NCBI RefSeq assembly: GCF_904426505.1
Contig: NZ_CAJGBN010000012.1
Location: forward strand, 372,001-436,000
Length of the DNA stretch: 64,000 nucleotides
Direction: 5' to 3'
From: Rubrivivax sp. A210
Lineage (GTDB): Bacteria > Pseudomonadota > Gammaproteobacteria > Burkholderiales > Burkholderiaceae_C
Both the position numbers and the translations under genes were made by a program. The notes beneath the pieces are model-generated. The model was not told the origin of the DNA. It made no database searches and worked only from the letters and a program-made list of their open reading frames with translations. Positions within the stretch are counted from its first letter, which is position 1. Each line of letters opens with the position of its first letter. Below, piece after piece: positions 1 to 12,201 of this stretch.

Positions 1-625
1 CGCCCATCGTGGGGTCGCACAGCACGCTGATGTAAGGCAGGCGCGCCTTCGCCAGGCGGGTGAGCGAGGCATTGGTCTTGGCCATCTGCAGCAGGCTCAG
101 CAGGCCTTCCTGCATGCGCGCGCCGCCGGTGGCGCTGAAGCTGATGAAGGGCACCTTTTGCTCCACCGCGGCCTCGACGCCACGCACAAAGCGCTCGCCC
201 ACCACGCTGCCCATGCTGCCACCCATGAACTCGAACTCGAAGCAGGCGGCCACCACCGGCACGCTCATCACCGCGCCACCCACCACCACCATGGCGTCGG
301 TCTCGCCGGTGGCCTCGAGCGCGGCCTTCAGGCGTTGCGGGTACTTCTTGCTGTCCTTGAACTTGAGCGCGTCGACCGGCATCACTTCCTGGCCGATCTC
401 CCAGCGCCCTTCGGGGTCGAGGAAGGCGTCGAGCCGGGCGCGCGCACCGATGCGGTGGTGGTGGTCGCACTTGGGGCAGACATTGAGGTTCTGCTCGAGG
501 TCGGTCTTGTAGAGCACCGTCTCGCAGGACGGGCACTTGATCCACAGACCCTCGGGCACGACGCGGCGCTCGGCCGGGTCGGTGGGCTGGATCTTGGGCG
601 GCAGCAGTTTCTCGAGCCAACTCAT
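1..625 (-). CDS. accD: acetyl-CoA carboxylase carboxyltransferase subunit beta (3' part beyond window)
   Basis: Beta subunit of the acetyl-CoA carboxylase carboxyltransferase, which with AccA moves CO2 from carboxybiotin to acetyl-CoA to make malonyl-CoA for fatty acid synthesis. The ATG at 625 opens with [11 protein letters not shown] four-cysteine zinc ribbon follows (C31, C34, C50, C53), then the crotonase-fold core with [12 protein letters not shown] and [11 protein letters not shown]. About 208 codons are visible, and the C-terminal third lies off the left edge. It is the last visible gene of the fimV-truA-trpFBA-accD run, 27 bases after trpA. This trpA-accD order is common in Burkholderiales. 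Confidence 0.96.
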   Translation of the reverse strand, partial: MSWLEKLLPPKIQPTDPAERRVVPEGLWIKCPSCETVLYKTDLEQNLNVCPKCDHHHRIGARARLDAFLDPEGRWEIGQEVMPVDALKFKDSKKYPQRLKAALEATGETDAMVVVGGAVMSVPVVAACFEFEFMGGSMGSVVGERFVRGVEAAVEQKVPFISFSATGGARMQEGLLSLLQMAKTNASLTRLAKARLPYISVLCDPTMG

Positions 626-652
626 GGGTTCACCACCTCGCAAAGCACGGAC

Positions 653-1458
653 TCAGGCATCCAGGGCGGCGCGGATTTCGGCCATGAAGGCCTGCGCCGC
701 GGAAGTCGCATTGTCGCGCGTCTGGCTTTCAAGTATCTGGATCAGGCGCGAGCCGATCACCACCGCGTCGGCCACCGCGCCGACGGCGCGCGCCGTGGCG
801 GCATCGCGGATGCCGAAGCCCACGCCCACCGGCACGCTGACATGGCGGCGTATGCGCGGCACCATCTCGGCCACCGCCGCGGTGTCCAGGTGGCCGGCGC
901 CGGTGACGCCTTTGAGCGAGACGTAGTAGACATAGCCGCTGGCGATGCGGCCCACCTGCTGCATGCGCTGCTCGGTGGAAGTGGGCGCAAGCAGGAAGAT
1001 CAGGTCCAGGCCTACGGCCTTCAGCTGGGCGGCAAAGGCCTCGCATTCCTCGGGCGGGTAGTCCACCACCAGCAGGCCGTCCACCCCCGCTGCTGCGGCG
1101 TCGCGGATGAAGCTGCCGGCACCATGGCGCTGGTCGTAGCGCTCCACCGGATTGGCATAGCCCATCAGCACCACCGGCGTGCGGTCGTTGCCCTTGCGGA
1201 AGGCGCGCACCATGTCCAGCACCTGCGTGGCGCCTATGCCGCGGGCCAACGCGCGCTCGCTGGCCTTCTGGATCACCGGGCCGTCGGCCATGGGGTCGCT
1301 GAAAGGCACGCCCAGCTCGATGATGTCGGCGCCGCCATCGGCCAGCGCCTGCATGATCTGTGGCGTGGCGTCGGCAAACGGGTCGCCTGCCGTGACGTAG
1401 GGAATCAGCGCCTTGCGGCCGTGGGCCGCGAGCGCGGCCAGCGTGGCCTGGATGCGGC

Positions 1459-1462
<4 letters not shown>
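653..1462 (-). CDS. trpA: tryptophan synthase alpha chain
   Basis: Cleaves indole-3-glycerol phosphate to indole and glyceraldehyde-3-phosphate, and channels indole to TrpB. The product is 269 residues, the normal family length. Catalytic Glu49 ([12 protein letters not shown]) and Asp60 (MADGP) are both present, followed by the (beta/alpha)8 barrel motif [14 protein letters not shown]. The ATG at 1462 was chosen because it shares an ATGA overlap with the trpB stop codon. A longer reading frame extends upstream into trpB but adds nothing family-like. The overlap implies translational coupling, fitting the obligate alpha2-beta2 complex. Confidence 0.97.
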
Positions 1463-2697
<1,235 letters not shown>

Positions 2698-2710
2698 GAT
2701 GGGGGGATTC

Positions 2711-3349
2711 CTATAGGGCGGCGAGCCGGGCATCGGCTTCGCGCACCGCCTTGCAGAACCGGCGCATCAGCGGGCCGCTCTTGAGGCCCTTGCCGATCTC
2801 GACGCCGGAGCTCACGTCAACGGCCCAGGGCCGGACGGCGAGCACCCCTTCGGTCACGTTGGCAGGATTCAACCCACCAGACAAAACGACCGGAAGGGGC
2901 ACGCTTGGTGGAATCAGTGACCAATCGAAGACCTTCCCGCTGCCGCCATAGCCGTCGACATGGGTGTCGAGCAGCAGCGCCTGGGCGCCGGCGAATTCAG
3001 CCGCGAAGTCTAGCAAATCGAAGCCCGGCGCCATGCGCGCGGCGCGCAGGTAGGGGCGGTCGGCGCTGTCGCACTGGGCCGGCGTCTCGTCGCCGTGAAA
3101 CTGCAGCAGCGCCTGCGGCAGGGCCTCGCTGGCCGAGCGCAGCGACTGCGGCGTGGCGTTGACGAAGAGCAGCACCGGCGTCACGAAAGGCGGCAGGCGG
3201 CCCGCCAGTTCGATGGCGCGCGCCAGCGGCACATGGCGCGCGCTGCGCTCGTAGAGCACGAAGCCCAGCGCATCGGCGCCGGCGTCGACGGCCTCGTCAA
3301 CATCGGCCTCGCGCGTGAGGCCGCAGATCTTGATGCGGGTGCGGCTCAT
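2711..3349 (-). CDS. trpF: N-(5'-phosphoribosyl)anthranilate isomerase
   Basis: Catalyses the Amadori rearrangement of phosphoribosylanthranilate to CdRP, the third step of tryptophan synthesis. The product is 212 residues with the (beta/alpha)8 PRAI fold. The general base Cys9 lies in KICGLTR, the general acid Asp128 in LLLDTH, and the phosphate-binding end is seen in [10 protein letters not shown] and [11 protein letters not shown]. It sits 12 bases after truA and 13 bases before trpB. TrpD, TrpC and TrpE are not in the window, so the tryptophan pathway is split over at least two loci, as is usual in betaproteobacteria. Confidence 0.96.
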   Translation of the reverse strand: MSRTRIKICGLTREADVDEAVDAGADALGFVLYERSARHVPLARAIELAGRLPPFVTPVLLFVNATPQSLRSASEALPQALLQFHGDETPAQCDSADRPYLRAARMAPGFDLLDFAAEFAGAQALLLDTHVDGYGGSGKVFDWSLIPPSVPLPVVLSGGLNPANVTEGVLAVRPWAVDVSSGVEIGKGLKSGPLMRRFCKAVREADARLAAL

Positions 3350-3361
3350 GGCCGCGGACTT

Positions 3362-4168
3362 TCAGGGCAGCCAGTCGTGGGCCGGCACATGGTCGGGGAT
3401 GGCATGGTCGGCATCGTAGTACGGCCCGAGAAAGTAGAGTCCCTCGGCACCGAAGGTGGGTGCGGCGGCATCGCGGCTGCGTGCGGCCAGCACCTCGGCC
3501 ATCCACCCCGGAGGCATGCGCCCGCAGCCCACCGCGAGCAGGCTGCCGACGATGTTGCGCACCATGTGATGGAGGAAGGCATTGCCGTCGAAATCGAAGC
3601 GCCAGTAGGCGCCACGCCGCGAGACTTCAATCTTGCGAAGCGTCTTCACCGGCGTCGGCGACTGGCAGGCGGCGGCGCGAAAAGAGCTGAAATCGTGCTC
3701 GCCGATGAGTGCGGCGGCGGCGGCGCGCATGGCCTGGCCGTCCAGTGGCCGGAAGGTCCAGCCAACGGCGCCGCTCTCCAGCGCCGGCCGCACGGGGGAC
3801 TCAAGCACCAGATGGCGGTAGCGGCGCCCGCGTGCGCTGTTGCGGGCGTGGAAGGTGCCGGCCACCGGGCGGCACCACTGCACGGCGATGTCGGCCGGCA
3901 GGTAGCGGTTCGTGCCGCGCACCCAGGCAAACGGGTCGCGGTCAAGGGCGGTGTCGAGGTGGACGACCTGGTTCAGGGCGTGTACGCCGGCGTCGGTGCG
4001 GCCGGCGCAGACCGTCACCACCGGCTGATCGGCAAAGGCCGAGAGTGCGGCCTCCAGATGATCCTGCACCGTGCGGCCGTCGGGCTGCGACTGCCAGCCG
4101 TGGTAGGCCCGGCCGCGGTAGGCCAGACCCAGCGCCAGACGCTGCCCGGCGCCGGGAGAATCAGCCAA
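3362..4168 (-). CDS. truA: tRNA pseudouridine(38-40) synthase
   Basis: Converts uridines 38-40 of the tRNA anticodon arm to pseudouridine. Starting from a TTG at 4168 the product is 268 residues, close to the E. coli length of 270. The family signature GRTDAGVHA carries the catalytic Asp59, and the N-terminal AYRGRAYHGWQ and C-terminal FLHHMVRNIVG segments are both typical. No ATG or GTG fits: an ATG in the right region belongs to the fimV frame, and a longer reading frame runs back inside fimV without homology. The start overlaps the last eight bases of fimV. Confidence 0.93.
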   Translation of the reverse strand: MADSPGAGQRLALGLAYRGRAYHGWQSQPDGRTVQDHLEAALSAFADQPVVTVCAGRTDAGVHALNQVVHLDTALDRDPFAWVRGTNRYLPADIAVQWCRPVAGTFHARNSARGRRYRHLVLESPVRPALESGAVGWTFRPLDGQAMRAAAAALIGEHDFSSFRAAACQSPTPVKTLRKIEVSRRGAYWRFDFDGNAFLHHMVRNIVGSLLAVGCGRMPPGWMAEVLAARSRDAAAPTFGAEGLYFLGPYYDADHAIPDHVPAHDWLP

Positions 4169-6752
4169 GCTTGTCGAGCATGCCCTGGGCCTTGGCCTGC
4201 AGCGAGCCGGTGGCCTTGGACACGACCTCCTCGAGCAGGTCGCGCGCGCCTTCCATGTCGCCGATCTGGCGGAATTCCTCGGCCAGTTCGAGCTTGCGTG
4301 ACAGCGGGTCGCCCTCGCCCAACGCCGGCTCATCCAACGGCGCGTGGTCGGAGCCGATGCTGAAATCGCCGAAGTCGAGCGAGGAATCGGGCGCCGGCGC
4401 CGGGGTCGGCGCCGTGGGCGTGGTGTTGGGGATGGTCAGGTCGCCGAGGTCGAAATCGAGGCCATCACTCTCGGGCTTGCGCGGCAGGGCCACGGTGGGC
4501 GGCACTTCCTGCACCTGCTGCGCCACCGGGCGCGGCACCGGCACGGTGCCCGGGATTTCGTCGCCGAGGCTGAAATCGAGCGTCGAGTCGCCGCCCAGCG
4601 CCGCCTCGGTGGTGATGCGCTGCGTGGCCTCTGAGGGCAGTTCGGGGCCGTCGGGCAGCGGCAGGTCGAGGTCGAGGTCGATGCTGCCGTCGTCGTCGTG
4701 GCCTCCATCGAGCGTCGCATCGGCGGCCGGCTGGAAGGCCGCCGGCGCCACCGGCGCGGTATAGGGCACGGTCGAGGCACCGAGAGGCTCCACCACCTGG
4801 CCCGAGACGCCGCGCACCTCGTCCGGGCGTCCGCCGGGCTGGTAGAGCACGTTCTCGGGGTCGATGCTCTGGCCCAGGGCCTGGGCCTTGGACCAGTCTT
4901 CGCCCTCACCGTGGGTGAGGTTGAACATCTGCGAGGCCAGCAGTTCGAAGCCCTTGGTGTCGCGCCGCTTGGCATAGACCTCAAGCAGCTTGGAGCGTAT
5001 GGCCATGCGCTCGGGCGTGGCGCGCATCGCTTCCTTGAGGATTTCCTCGGCCTGCAGGTCGCGGCCATAGGCCAGGTAGACATCGGCCTCGGCCACCGGG
5101 TCGACATCGCCAATCGCGTCGAGCTGCGACAGCGAATAGCTCATCGAAGAAGAGTTGCCGGTGGTGCTGGCGCTGGCCTCGCGGGTGTCGACGCGCTGGC
5201 CGCCGCTGGCGCCGAAGAAGGAGTCGGGCTGCAGCCGGCTTTCGAGGAAGGAAGTTTCGCCAGCCTGCTTGCGGAACCGGCCGCGCAGCCGGTACAGGCC
5301 GACGCCGCCCAGCAGCGCCACCAGCACGCCGGCCGCCGGCAAGGCGAAGGAGTTCTCGAGCAGGGAGTCGATGAAGCTGGGTTCCTCGGGCGTGGGCACC
5401 GGGGTCGCGCGCTTCGGGGCGGGTGCAGAGGCGGGCACGGGCGCGGGCGCCGGTGCCGATGCCACCGGCGGGGGCGCGGGCACCGCCACTGGCAGCGCCG
5501 GGGTGGCGGCCGAAGCCGGCGGCGGGGCCACCGGCGCCGGTGCGGGCGCAGGAGCCGGGGCAGCTGCCACAGGGGCCGGAGCCGGCGCGGCCGGCTTGGC
5601 CGGCGTGGACGACTCCTGCAGCTTCTTCAGTTCGGCGACGTTGCGGGCCAACTCGGCTACGCGCTGGTCGGCGGCCTTCTTCTCGGCTTCCTTGGAGGCC
5701 TTGGCCTCGGGCGCCGAGGCCTTCACACCGCCCTGCGACAGTTGCAGGCGGTCGGGCGTGGCGGTAGCGGCCTGCTTGCGGTCGTCGACCTGGGTCTGCA
5801 CCTTGCCAGTGGCCTGGCGCGCGGGCGCGGCTTCGGCAGCGCTGGTCGCACCGGCCGCCAGGCGCTGGCGGTAGGCGGCGAAGTCGGCGCTCTGGGCGAC
5901 GATGAGTTCGCGCGCTTCCTGAGAGCCGATCTTGGCCGCTTCGGCAGCCGCCGGTACGGTGAGCACGGCACCGGCGCGCAGCCGGTTCATGTTCTCGCCA
6001 ACGAAGGCATCGGGGTTGGTGCGGAACAGCGAGACCAGCATCTGGTCGAGCGAGACGCCCGGGCGCTGGGCACGTCCGGCGACACGGCTGAGCGAATCAC
6101 CGGGCCGCACGGTCACGCTGTCGGCGCCGGCTGGCGGCGGCTTGGGCGCATCGGCCGGCTTGGCGCGCGGCGCGTCGGCGGCAGCGGCCTTGGGCGGCGT
6201 GGTGCGCACAGCGGTGGCCGGCGCCGTGGGCGCCGGTGCAGGTGCTGCGACGGCCGCGGTGGCGGGCGAGGCGGCCGGTGCCGGTGCCGGGGCAGCGATC
6301 ACGGGAGCGGCGGAAGGAGCCGGCGCCGGGCGGGCGGTGGGCGGATCGAAGAGCAGCGTGTACTCGCGCACCAGGCGGCCCGAGGTCCAGGTGGCTTCGA
6401 GGATGAGGTCGACGAAGGGTTCGAGGACCGCACGGTCGCTGCTCAGACGCAGCACCTGGCGGCCATCGGCGCGTTTCACGACCTGCACCGTCGCCGAAGG
6501 CAACGCGGCGTTGTATTCGACACCAGCGGCGCGGTAGGCCTCGGGCGGCGCCACGCGCAGCTTGAGCGATGAAGCCTCTTCCGGCGTGATGCTGGTGACT
6601 TCGATTTCGGCACGCAGCGCTTCGCCGAGCGCCGATTGCACGCTCAGTCGCCCCAGGCCCAGCGCAGCCGCGTGCGAGCCCCACAGGCAGGCGGTGGCGA
6701 GTGCCACACCCTTGAGCGCAAAACGCGCAGCATTTGTCGAGCGATGTTTCAA
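4161..6752 (-). CDS. fimV: FimV-family polar hub / pilus assembly protein
   Basis: FimV proteins are inner-membrane peptidoglycan-binding hubs needed for type IV pilus function and polar localisation. This one has 863 residues from a TTG at 6752 that follows a GGGGGAAA ribosome-binding sequence. A signal peptide covers about residues 1-30. The conserved FimV N-terminal domain spans about 31-136 and a LysM domain about 211-267. A coiled coil lies near 352-380, a single membrane helix near 470-487, and the cytoplasmic part ends in the FimV C-terminal helical repeat (EEFRQIGDMEGARDLLEEV). Two Pro/Ala-rich linkers (about 138-210 and 383-458) are low complexity. It lies upstream of truA in the usual position. 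Confidence 0.92.
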   Translation of the reverse strand: MKHRSTNAARFALKGVALATACLWGSHAAALGLGRLSVQSALGEALRAEIEVTSITPEEASSLKLRVAPPEAYRAAGVEYNAALPSATVQVVKRADGRQVLRLSSDRAVLEPFVDLILEATWTSGRLVREYTLLFDPPTARPAPAPSAAPVIAAPAPAPAASPATAAVAAPAPAPTAPATAVRTTPPKAAAADAPRAKPADAPKPPPAGADSVTVRPGDSLSRVAGRAQRPGVSLDQMLVSLFRTNPDAFVGENMNRLRAGAVLTVPAAAEAAKIGSQEARELIVAQSADFAAYRQRLAAGATSAAEAAPARQATGKVQTQVDDRKQAATATPDRLQLSQGGVKASAPEAKASKEAEKKAADQRVAELARNVAELKKLQESSTPAKPAAPAPAPVAAAPAPAPAPAPVAPPPASAATPALPVAVPAPPPVASAPAPAPVPASAPAPKRATPVPTPEEPSFIDSLLENSFALPAAGVLVALLGGVGLYRLRGRFRKQAGETSFLESRLQPDSFFGASGGQRVDTREASASTTGNSSSMSYSLSQLDAIGDVDPVAEADVYLAYGRDLQAEEILKEAMRATPERMAIRSKLLEVYAKRRDTKGFELLASQMFNLTHGEGEDWSKAQALGQSIDPENVLYQPGGRPDEVRGVSGQVVEPLGASTVPYTAPVAPAAFQPAADATLDGGHDDDGSIDLDLDLPLPDGPELPSEATQRITTEAALGGDSTLDFSLGDEIPGTVPVPRPVAQQVQEVPPTVALPRKPESDGLDFDLGDLTIPNTTPTAPTPAPAPDSSLDFGDFSIGSDHAPLDEPALGEGDPLSRKLELAEEFRQIGDMEGARDLLEEVVSKATGSLQAKAQGMLDKLG

Positions 6753-6979
6753 GGCATTTCCCCCACGCGATCGGTCGGCACTCAGCCAGCTTCTGGCCGC
6801 CGTCTCTTCATGCCACCCGGCACCTGGCACGGACGCCAAGCACCTGAACGGCGGAAATCGCAACAGTATCAAGCATATAGGAGCGCAAGCTCACGCAGTA
6901 GCTGATGTTCGCGCGGGAAATGCTTTGTTTCCTGGCGGCACCCCCGCTGTTGCCGATGGACAACGTGCGGACGGGCCGC

Positions 6980-7001
6980 CTGCGGCGCGATTCTGCCGCA
7001 G
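6980..7001 (-). terminator. hairpin after asd
   Basis: Seven-base perfect stem CTGCGGC/GCCGCAG with an eight-base loop, located 34 bases past the asd stop in the direction of asd transcription. There is no strong T tract, so it may be a weak or Rho-assisted terminator separating asd from fimV. The rest of 6753-7034 should contain the fimV promoter; a TGATACT motif near 6870 could be its -10 element, but I cannot assign a convincing -35. Confidence 0.35.
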
Positions 7002-7034
7002 CCCAAACCCGAAAAATCGAGGGTTTCAAGCCCC

Positions 7035-8162
7035 TCACTGCGCCAGCAGGATGCGCAGCATGCGGCGCAGCGGCTCGGCCGCGCCCCAAAGCAGCTGGTC
7101 GCCGATGGTGAAGGCGCCCAGGTATTCGGGGCCCATCGCGAGCTTGCGGATGCGGCCGACCGGGATGGTCATGGTGCCGGTCACGGCCACGGGCGTGAGG
7201 TCGCGCAGCGTCGCCTCGCGCGTGTTGGGCACGACCTTCACCCACTCGTTGTCGGCGGCGATCAGGGCCTCGATGTCGGCCACCGGCACGTCCTTCTTGA
7301 GCTTGAAGGTCAGGGCCTGGCTGTGGCAGCGCATCGCGCCCACGCGCACGCAGAAACCGTCCACCGGCACCGCCGCGCTGCCGAAGCCCTCGCCCTGGCC
7401 GAGGATCTTGTTGGTCTCGGCCATGCCCTTCCACTCCTCGCGGCTGACCCCATTGCCCAGATCCTTGTCGATCCAGGGAATCAGCGAACCGCCCAGCGGC
7501 ACGCCGAAATTGGCCGTTTCCTCGCCCGACAGCGAACGCTGCTTGGCGATGACCTTGCGGTCGATCTCGAGGATGGCGCTCTTGGGGTCGTCCAGCAGGG
7601 CCCTGACCTCGGCATTGAGCGTGCCGTACTGCGTCAGCAGCTCGCGCATGTGCTGGGCGCCGCCGCCCGACGCGGCCTGGTAGGTCTGCGTGCTCATCCA
7701 CTCGACGAGGCCGGCCTTGTAGAGCGCGCCCACGCCCATCAGCATGCAGCTGACGGTGCAGTTGCCGCCGATCCAGTTGCGGCCACCCTTGGCGAGCGAG
7801 CGCTCGATCACCGGCAGGTTGACGGGGTCGAGGATGATGACCGCGTCGTCCTTCATGCGCAGCGTGGACGCGGCGTCGATCCAGTGGCCGTTCCAGCCCG
7901 CGGCGCGCAGCTGGGGGAAGACCTCGGTCGTGTAGTCGCCACCCTGGCAGGTGATGATGATGTCGCAGCGCTGGAGCGCCGCGATGTCGTGCGCGTCCTG
8001 CAGCCGGGTTTCGTTCTTCGCCTGCGCCGGGGCGGCACCGCCCGCGTTGCTGGTGGAAAAGAACACGGGTTCGATGAGCGCGAAGTCGCCCTCGGCCTGC
8101 ATGCGGTCCATCAGGACGCTGCCGACCATGCCGCGCCAGCCGACCAATCCTACGAGTGCCAT
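7035..8162 (-). CDS. asd: aspartate-semialdehyde dehydrogenase
   Basis: NADPH-dependent reduction of aspartyl phosphate to aspartate semialdehyde, the branch point to lysine/diaminopimelate, methionine and threonine. The product is 375 residues, like the E. coli-type enzyme (about 370). The dinucleotide-binding start [15 protein letters not shown], the catalytic Cys135 in [10 protein letters not shown] and the histidine-containing motif [10 protein letters not shown] are all visible. It lies 92 bases downstream of leuB with a hairpin between them, and upstream of fimV. The leuCDB-asd-fimV order is typical of Burkholderiales. Confidence 0.96.
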   Translation of the reverse strand: MALVGLVGWRGMVGSVLMDRMQAEGDFALIEPVFFSTSNAGGAAPAQAKNETRLQDAHDIAALQRCDIIITCQGGDYTTEVFPQLRAAGWNGHWIDAASTLRMKDDAVIILDPVNLPVIERSLAKGGRNWIGGNCTVSCMLMGVGALYKAGLVEWMSTQTYQAASGGGAQHMRELLTQYGTLNAEVRALLDDPKSAILEIDRKVIAKQRSLSGEETANFGVPLGGSLIPWIDKDLGNGVSREEWKGMAETNKILGQGEGFGSAAVPVDGFCVRVGAMRCHSQALTFKLKKDVPVADIEALIAADNEWVKVVPNTREATLRDLTPVAVTGTMTIPVGRIRKLAMGPEYLGAFTIGDQLLWGAAEPLRRMLRILLAQ

Positions 8163-8201
8163 TTCAGTTTCGCCTTTGCCGTTGACTCGGACCCCTGGGT
8201 T

Positions 8202-8222
8202 CCCCGGCTCGCTTCGCCGGGG
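8202..8222 (-). terminator. hairpin between leuB and asd
   Basis: Seven-base perfect stem CCCCGGC/GCCGGGG with loop TCGCTTC. An outer pair GGACCCC (8189-8195) and GGGGTCC (8219-8225) could form an alternative stem that is mutually exclusive with part of the inner one. It lies 33 bases past the leuB stop and 40 bases before the asd ATG. It has no T tract, so it may be a weak terminator, an mRNA 3'-end stabiliser, or a copy of a dispersed intergenic palindrome. Confidence 0.4.
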
Positions 8223-8254
8223 TCCAAGGTGGGGGCGAGACGATTCCAGAGACG

Positions 8255-9352
<1,098 letters not shown>

Positions 9353-9360
9353 GGGAGGTT

Positions 9361-10008
9361 TCAGAGTTGACGTTGGGCCAGCCAGGGCATGCGCGCCAGG
9401 CGCTCGGCCTCGAAGGCGCGGATCTTGTCGGCATGGCGCAGCGTGAGGCCGATGTCGTCGTAGCCGTTGACCAGGCAGTACTTGCGAAAGGGCTGGACGT
9501 CGAAGGGCAGTTCGCGGCCGTCGCCGCACACCACCACCTGGCGCGGCAGGTCGATGGTGAGCTGGCAGCCGGGGAAGGCCAGCACTTCATCGAACAGCCG
9601 CGTCACCTGCGATTCAGGCAGCTGGATGGGCAGCAGGCCGTTCTTGAAGCAGTTGGTGAAGAAGATGTCGGCAAAGCTGGGCGCGATGATGGCGCGGAAG
9701 CCGTATTGCTGCAGAGCCCAGGGCGCGTGCTCGCGGCTGCTGCCGCAGCCGAAGTTGCTGCGCGCCAGCAGGACGCTGGCACCAGCGTACCGTGGCTGGT
9801 TGAGCACGAAGTCAGGGTTGGGCTTGCGGCTGGTCGGATCCTGGCCGGGCTCGCCCGGGTCGAGGTAGCGCCAGGCGTCGAACAGGTTCTGGCCGAAGCC
9901 GCTGCGCGCGATGGACTTCAGGAACTGCTTGGGGATGATGGCGTCGGTGTCGACGTTGTCGCGGTCCATCGGGGCCACCAGGCCCTTGTGTACGGTGAAG
10001 GCGTCCAT
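9361..10008 (-). CDS. leuD: 3-isopropylmalate dehydratase small subunit
   Basis: Small (swivel-domain) subunit that with LeuC isomerises 2-isopropylmalate to 3-isopropylmalate. The product is 215 residues from the ATG at 10008 ([19 protein letters not shown]). The family motifs [15 protein letters not shown] and [12 protein letters not shown] are visible. It is separated from leuC by 11 bases and from leuB by eight, so the three leucine genes are very probably one transcript. Confidence 0.97.
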   Translation of the reverse strand: MDAFTVHKGLVAPMDRDNVDTDAIIPKQFLKSIARSGFGQNLFDAWRYLDPGEPGQDPTSRKPNPDFVLNQPRYAGASVLLARSNFGCGSSREHAPWALQQYGFRAIIAPSFADIFFTNCFKNGLLPIQLPESQVTRLFDEVLAFPGCQLTIDLPRQVVVCGDGRELPFDVQPFRKYCLVNGYDDIGLTLRHADKIRAFEAERLARMPWLAQRQL

Positions 10009-10019
10009 GGTCTTTCCTG

Positions 10020-11444
10020 TCAGGCAATGCGGCGGACGTCGACGAAATGGCCGTTGAGCGCAGCGGCGGCGGCCATCGCCGGGCTCACCAGATGGGTGCG
10101 GCCGCCGGCGCCCTGGCGGCCTTCGAAATTGCGGTTGCTGGTGCTGGCGCAGCGCTCGCCGGGCTCCAGGCGGTCGGCGTTCATCGCCAGGCACATGCTG
10201 CAGCCGGGCTCGCGCCATTCGAAGCCGGCGGCCTTGAAGATCTCGTGCAGGCCCTCGGCCTCGGCCTGGGCCTTGACCTGGCCCGAGCCGGGCACGACCA
10301 GGGCCGCCTTGACGTTGGCAGCCACGCGGCTGCCGGCGCGCCTGACCACGGCCGCAGCCTCGCGCAGGTCTTCGATGCGGCTGTTGGTGCAGCTGCCGAT
10401 GAAGACCTTGTCGATGCGGATGTCGGTGATGGCCTTGTTGGGTGTGAGGCCCATGTAGGCCAGGGCGCGCTCGATGGCGCCGCGCTTGACGGCGTCCTTC
10501 TCCTTGTCGGGGTCGGGCACGCGGCCGTCGACCGGCAGCACCATCTCGGGGCTGGTGCCCCAGGTCACCTGGGGCTGGATCTGCGCCGCATCCAACTCGA
10601 CCACGCTGTCCCAGTGGGCGCCGGGGTCGGACTGCAAGGTGCGCCAGTGCGCGACGGCGTGATCCCATTCGACACCGGCGGGCGCGAAGAGGCGGCCCTT
10701 GCAGTAGGCGATGGTCTTCTCGTCCACCGCCACCAGGCCGGCACGGGCGCCGGCCTCGATGGCCATGTTGCAGACCGTCATGCGGCCTTCCATGCTGAGC
10801 GAGCGGATGGCCGAGCCGGCGAATTCGATCGTGCTGCCGGTGCCGCCGGCGGTGCCGATGCGACCGATGATGGCCAGCACCACGTCCTTGGCGGTGACGC
10901 CGCGGCCCAGCGTGCCTTCGACGCGCACCAGCATGTTCTTCGCCTTGCGTGCCAGCAGGGTCTGGGTGGCCATCACATGCTCGACCTCACTGGTGCCGAT
11001 GCCGTGGGCCAGCGCACCAAAGGCACCGTGGGTGCTGGTGTGGCTGTCGCCGCAGACCACCGTCATGCCCGGCAGCGTGGCGCCGTTCTCGGGGCCCATC
11101 ACATGCACGATGCCCTGGCGCTTGTCGAGGTAGGGAAAGTAGGCCGCCGCGCCGCTTTCGCGGATGTTGGCGTCCAGCGTCGTGATCTGCAGCTTGCTGA
11201 TGGGATCGCGGATGCCGTCGTAGCCTTCGTCCCAGCCGGTGGTGGGCGTGTTGTGGTCGGCGGTGGCGACGATGGAGGAGACGCGCCAGACCTTGCGGCC
11301 GGCCAGGCGCAGGCCTTCAAAGGCTTGCGGGCTGGTGACCTCGTGGACGAGGTGGCGGTCGATGTAGAGGACGGCCGTGCCGTCCTCCTCGGTGTGGACG
11401 ACGTGCTCGTCCCACAGCTTGTCGTAGAGGGTGCGTGCGCTCAT
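10020..11444 (-). CDS. leuC: 3-isopropylmalate dehydratase large subunit
   Basis: Aconitase-family large subunit carrying the [4Fe-4S] cluster that acts directly in catalysis. The product is 474 residues. The three cluster cysteines are recognisable as Cys352 (GSCTNSR), Cys415 and Cys418 ([10 protein letters not shown]). The [22 protein letters not shown] region is typical of the family. No leader peptide rich in leucine codons could be seen in the short gap upstream, so attenuation is not supported here. Confidence 0.97.
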   Translation of the reverse strand: MSARTLYDKLWDEHVVHTEEDGTAVLYIDRHLVHEVTSPQAFEGLRLAGRKVWRVSSIVATADHNTPTTGWDEGYDGIRDPISKLQITTLDANIRESGAAAYFPYLDKRQGIVHVMGPENGATLPGMTVVCGDSHTSTHGAFGALAHGIGTSEVEHVMATQTLLARKAKNMLVRVEGTLGRGVTAKDVVLAIIGRIGTAGGTGSTIEFAGSAIRSLSMEGRMTVCNMAIEAGARAGLVAVDEKTIAYCKGRLFAPAGVEWDHAVAHWRTLQSDPGAHWDSVVELDAAQIQPQVTWGTSPEMVLPVDGRVPDPDKEKDAVKRGAIERALAYMGLTPNKAITDIRIDKVFIGSCTNSRIEDLREAAAVVRRAGSRVAANVKAALVVPGSGQVKAQAEAEGLHEIFKAAGFEWREPGCSMCLAMNADRLEPGERCASTSNRNFEGRQGAGGRTHLVSPAMAAAAALNGHFVDVRRIA

Positions 11445-11460
11445 GTGATTCGGCTCCAGC

Positions 11461-11475
11461 CCCCGATTGTCGGGG
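11461..11475 (-). other. small hairpin upstream of leuC
   Basis: Six-base perfect stem CCCCGA/TCGGGG with a three-base loop, lying in the 41-base gap between the DUF533 gene stop and the leuC start, just upstream of a GGAG ribosome-binding site. It lacks a T tract. It could be a weak terminator of the upstream gene or affect leuC translation; I cannot distinguish these. Confidence 0.3.
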
Positions 11476-11485
11476 AAAGCCGCGG

Positions 11486-12124
11486 TCAGCCTGCGGCGCG
11501 GGCTTCCAGTTCGGCCTTGAGGCCCGGCTCCAGGCGCAGCTGCCGCGCCAACTCGTCCAGGTAGGCGCGTTCCATGGTCGTCGTCTCGTCCACCACCAGC
11601 AGGCTGGCCAGGTAGATCTCGGCCGCGCTCTCCGGCCCGGTGGCGCCGGCGGCCACATCGGCCGGCTCGACCGGGCGGCGCAACTCGGACTGCACCCAGT
11701 CGCGCAGCGTCGGCTCGGCCTGCAGGCGGCCGAGTTCGGCCTCGACCAGGCCACGCTCGCGCTCGTCCAGATGGCCATCGCTCTTGGCCGCGGCAATCAT
11801 GGCCTTGAGCAGCGCCCGGCCCTGCTTTTCGGCCACCGGGGCGGACAAGGCGGGCATCGCAGCCCGCGCCGGCGCGGCGGTGGGCTGCTGACGATCCTGG
11901 TAGTCCTGGTAGGCCTTCCAGGCCAGCGCGCCCAGTGCCGCCACGCTGCCGTACTTGAGCGCCTTGCCGCCCAGGCGGCGGCCACTGCGACTGCCCAGCA
12001 GCAGGCCCAGCACGCCGCCTGCAGCGGCGCCGGTGGCGTACTTGCCCAGGTCGTCGCGTTGCGGCGTGCCGGCGGCGGGCAGGCCGGACTGGAGCAGTTG
12101 TTGGAGCAGGGACAGGGCGCTCAT
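11486..12124 (-). CDS. DUF533 / YebE-like protein with TerB-like domain
   Basis: Resembles the DUF533 (YebE) family, whose exact role is unknown. The product is 212 residues from the ATG at 12124 ([11 protein letters not shown]); an in-frame ATG 30 bases upstream would add a charged [10 protein letters not shown] that is not typical. The N-terminal half has a glycine-zipper stretch ([19 protein letters not shown] and the following alanine-rich helix) that may associate with membrane. The C-terminal half (about 115-212) is an all-helical TerB/tellurite-resistance-like domain with the acidic motif [19 protein letters not shown]. It lies 41 bases upstream of leuC but is probably not part of leucine synthesis. 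Confidence 0.75.
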   Translation of the reverse strand: MSALSLLQQLLQSGLPAAGTPQRDDLGKYATGAAAGGVLGLLLGSRSGRRLGGKALKYGSVAALGALAWKAYQDYQDRQQPTAAPARAAMPALSAPVAEKQGRALLKAMIAAAKSDGHLDERERGLVEAELGRLQAEPTLRDWVQSELRRPVEPADVAAGATGPESAAEIYLASLLVVDETTTMERAYLDELARQLRLEPGLKAELEARAAG

Positions 12125-12201
12125 CGGTGACTTCCTCGGATTGCGATGCCGCACTCTAGCGCCCGCGCCCTTGGCCCCGGGCCGCGTCCGGGGATGACGG
12201 T

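Noticed and set aside
4380..6330. Repeat array in the Pro/Ala-rich parts of fimV
   Set aside because: The short GCC/GGC-rich repeats are codon-level low complexity of disordered linkers, not a mobile or regulatory repeat.
11445..11485. Leucine attenuator ahead of leuC
   Set aside because: The gap is 41 bases with one small hairpin and no leader peptide with leucine codons.
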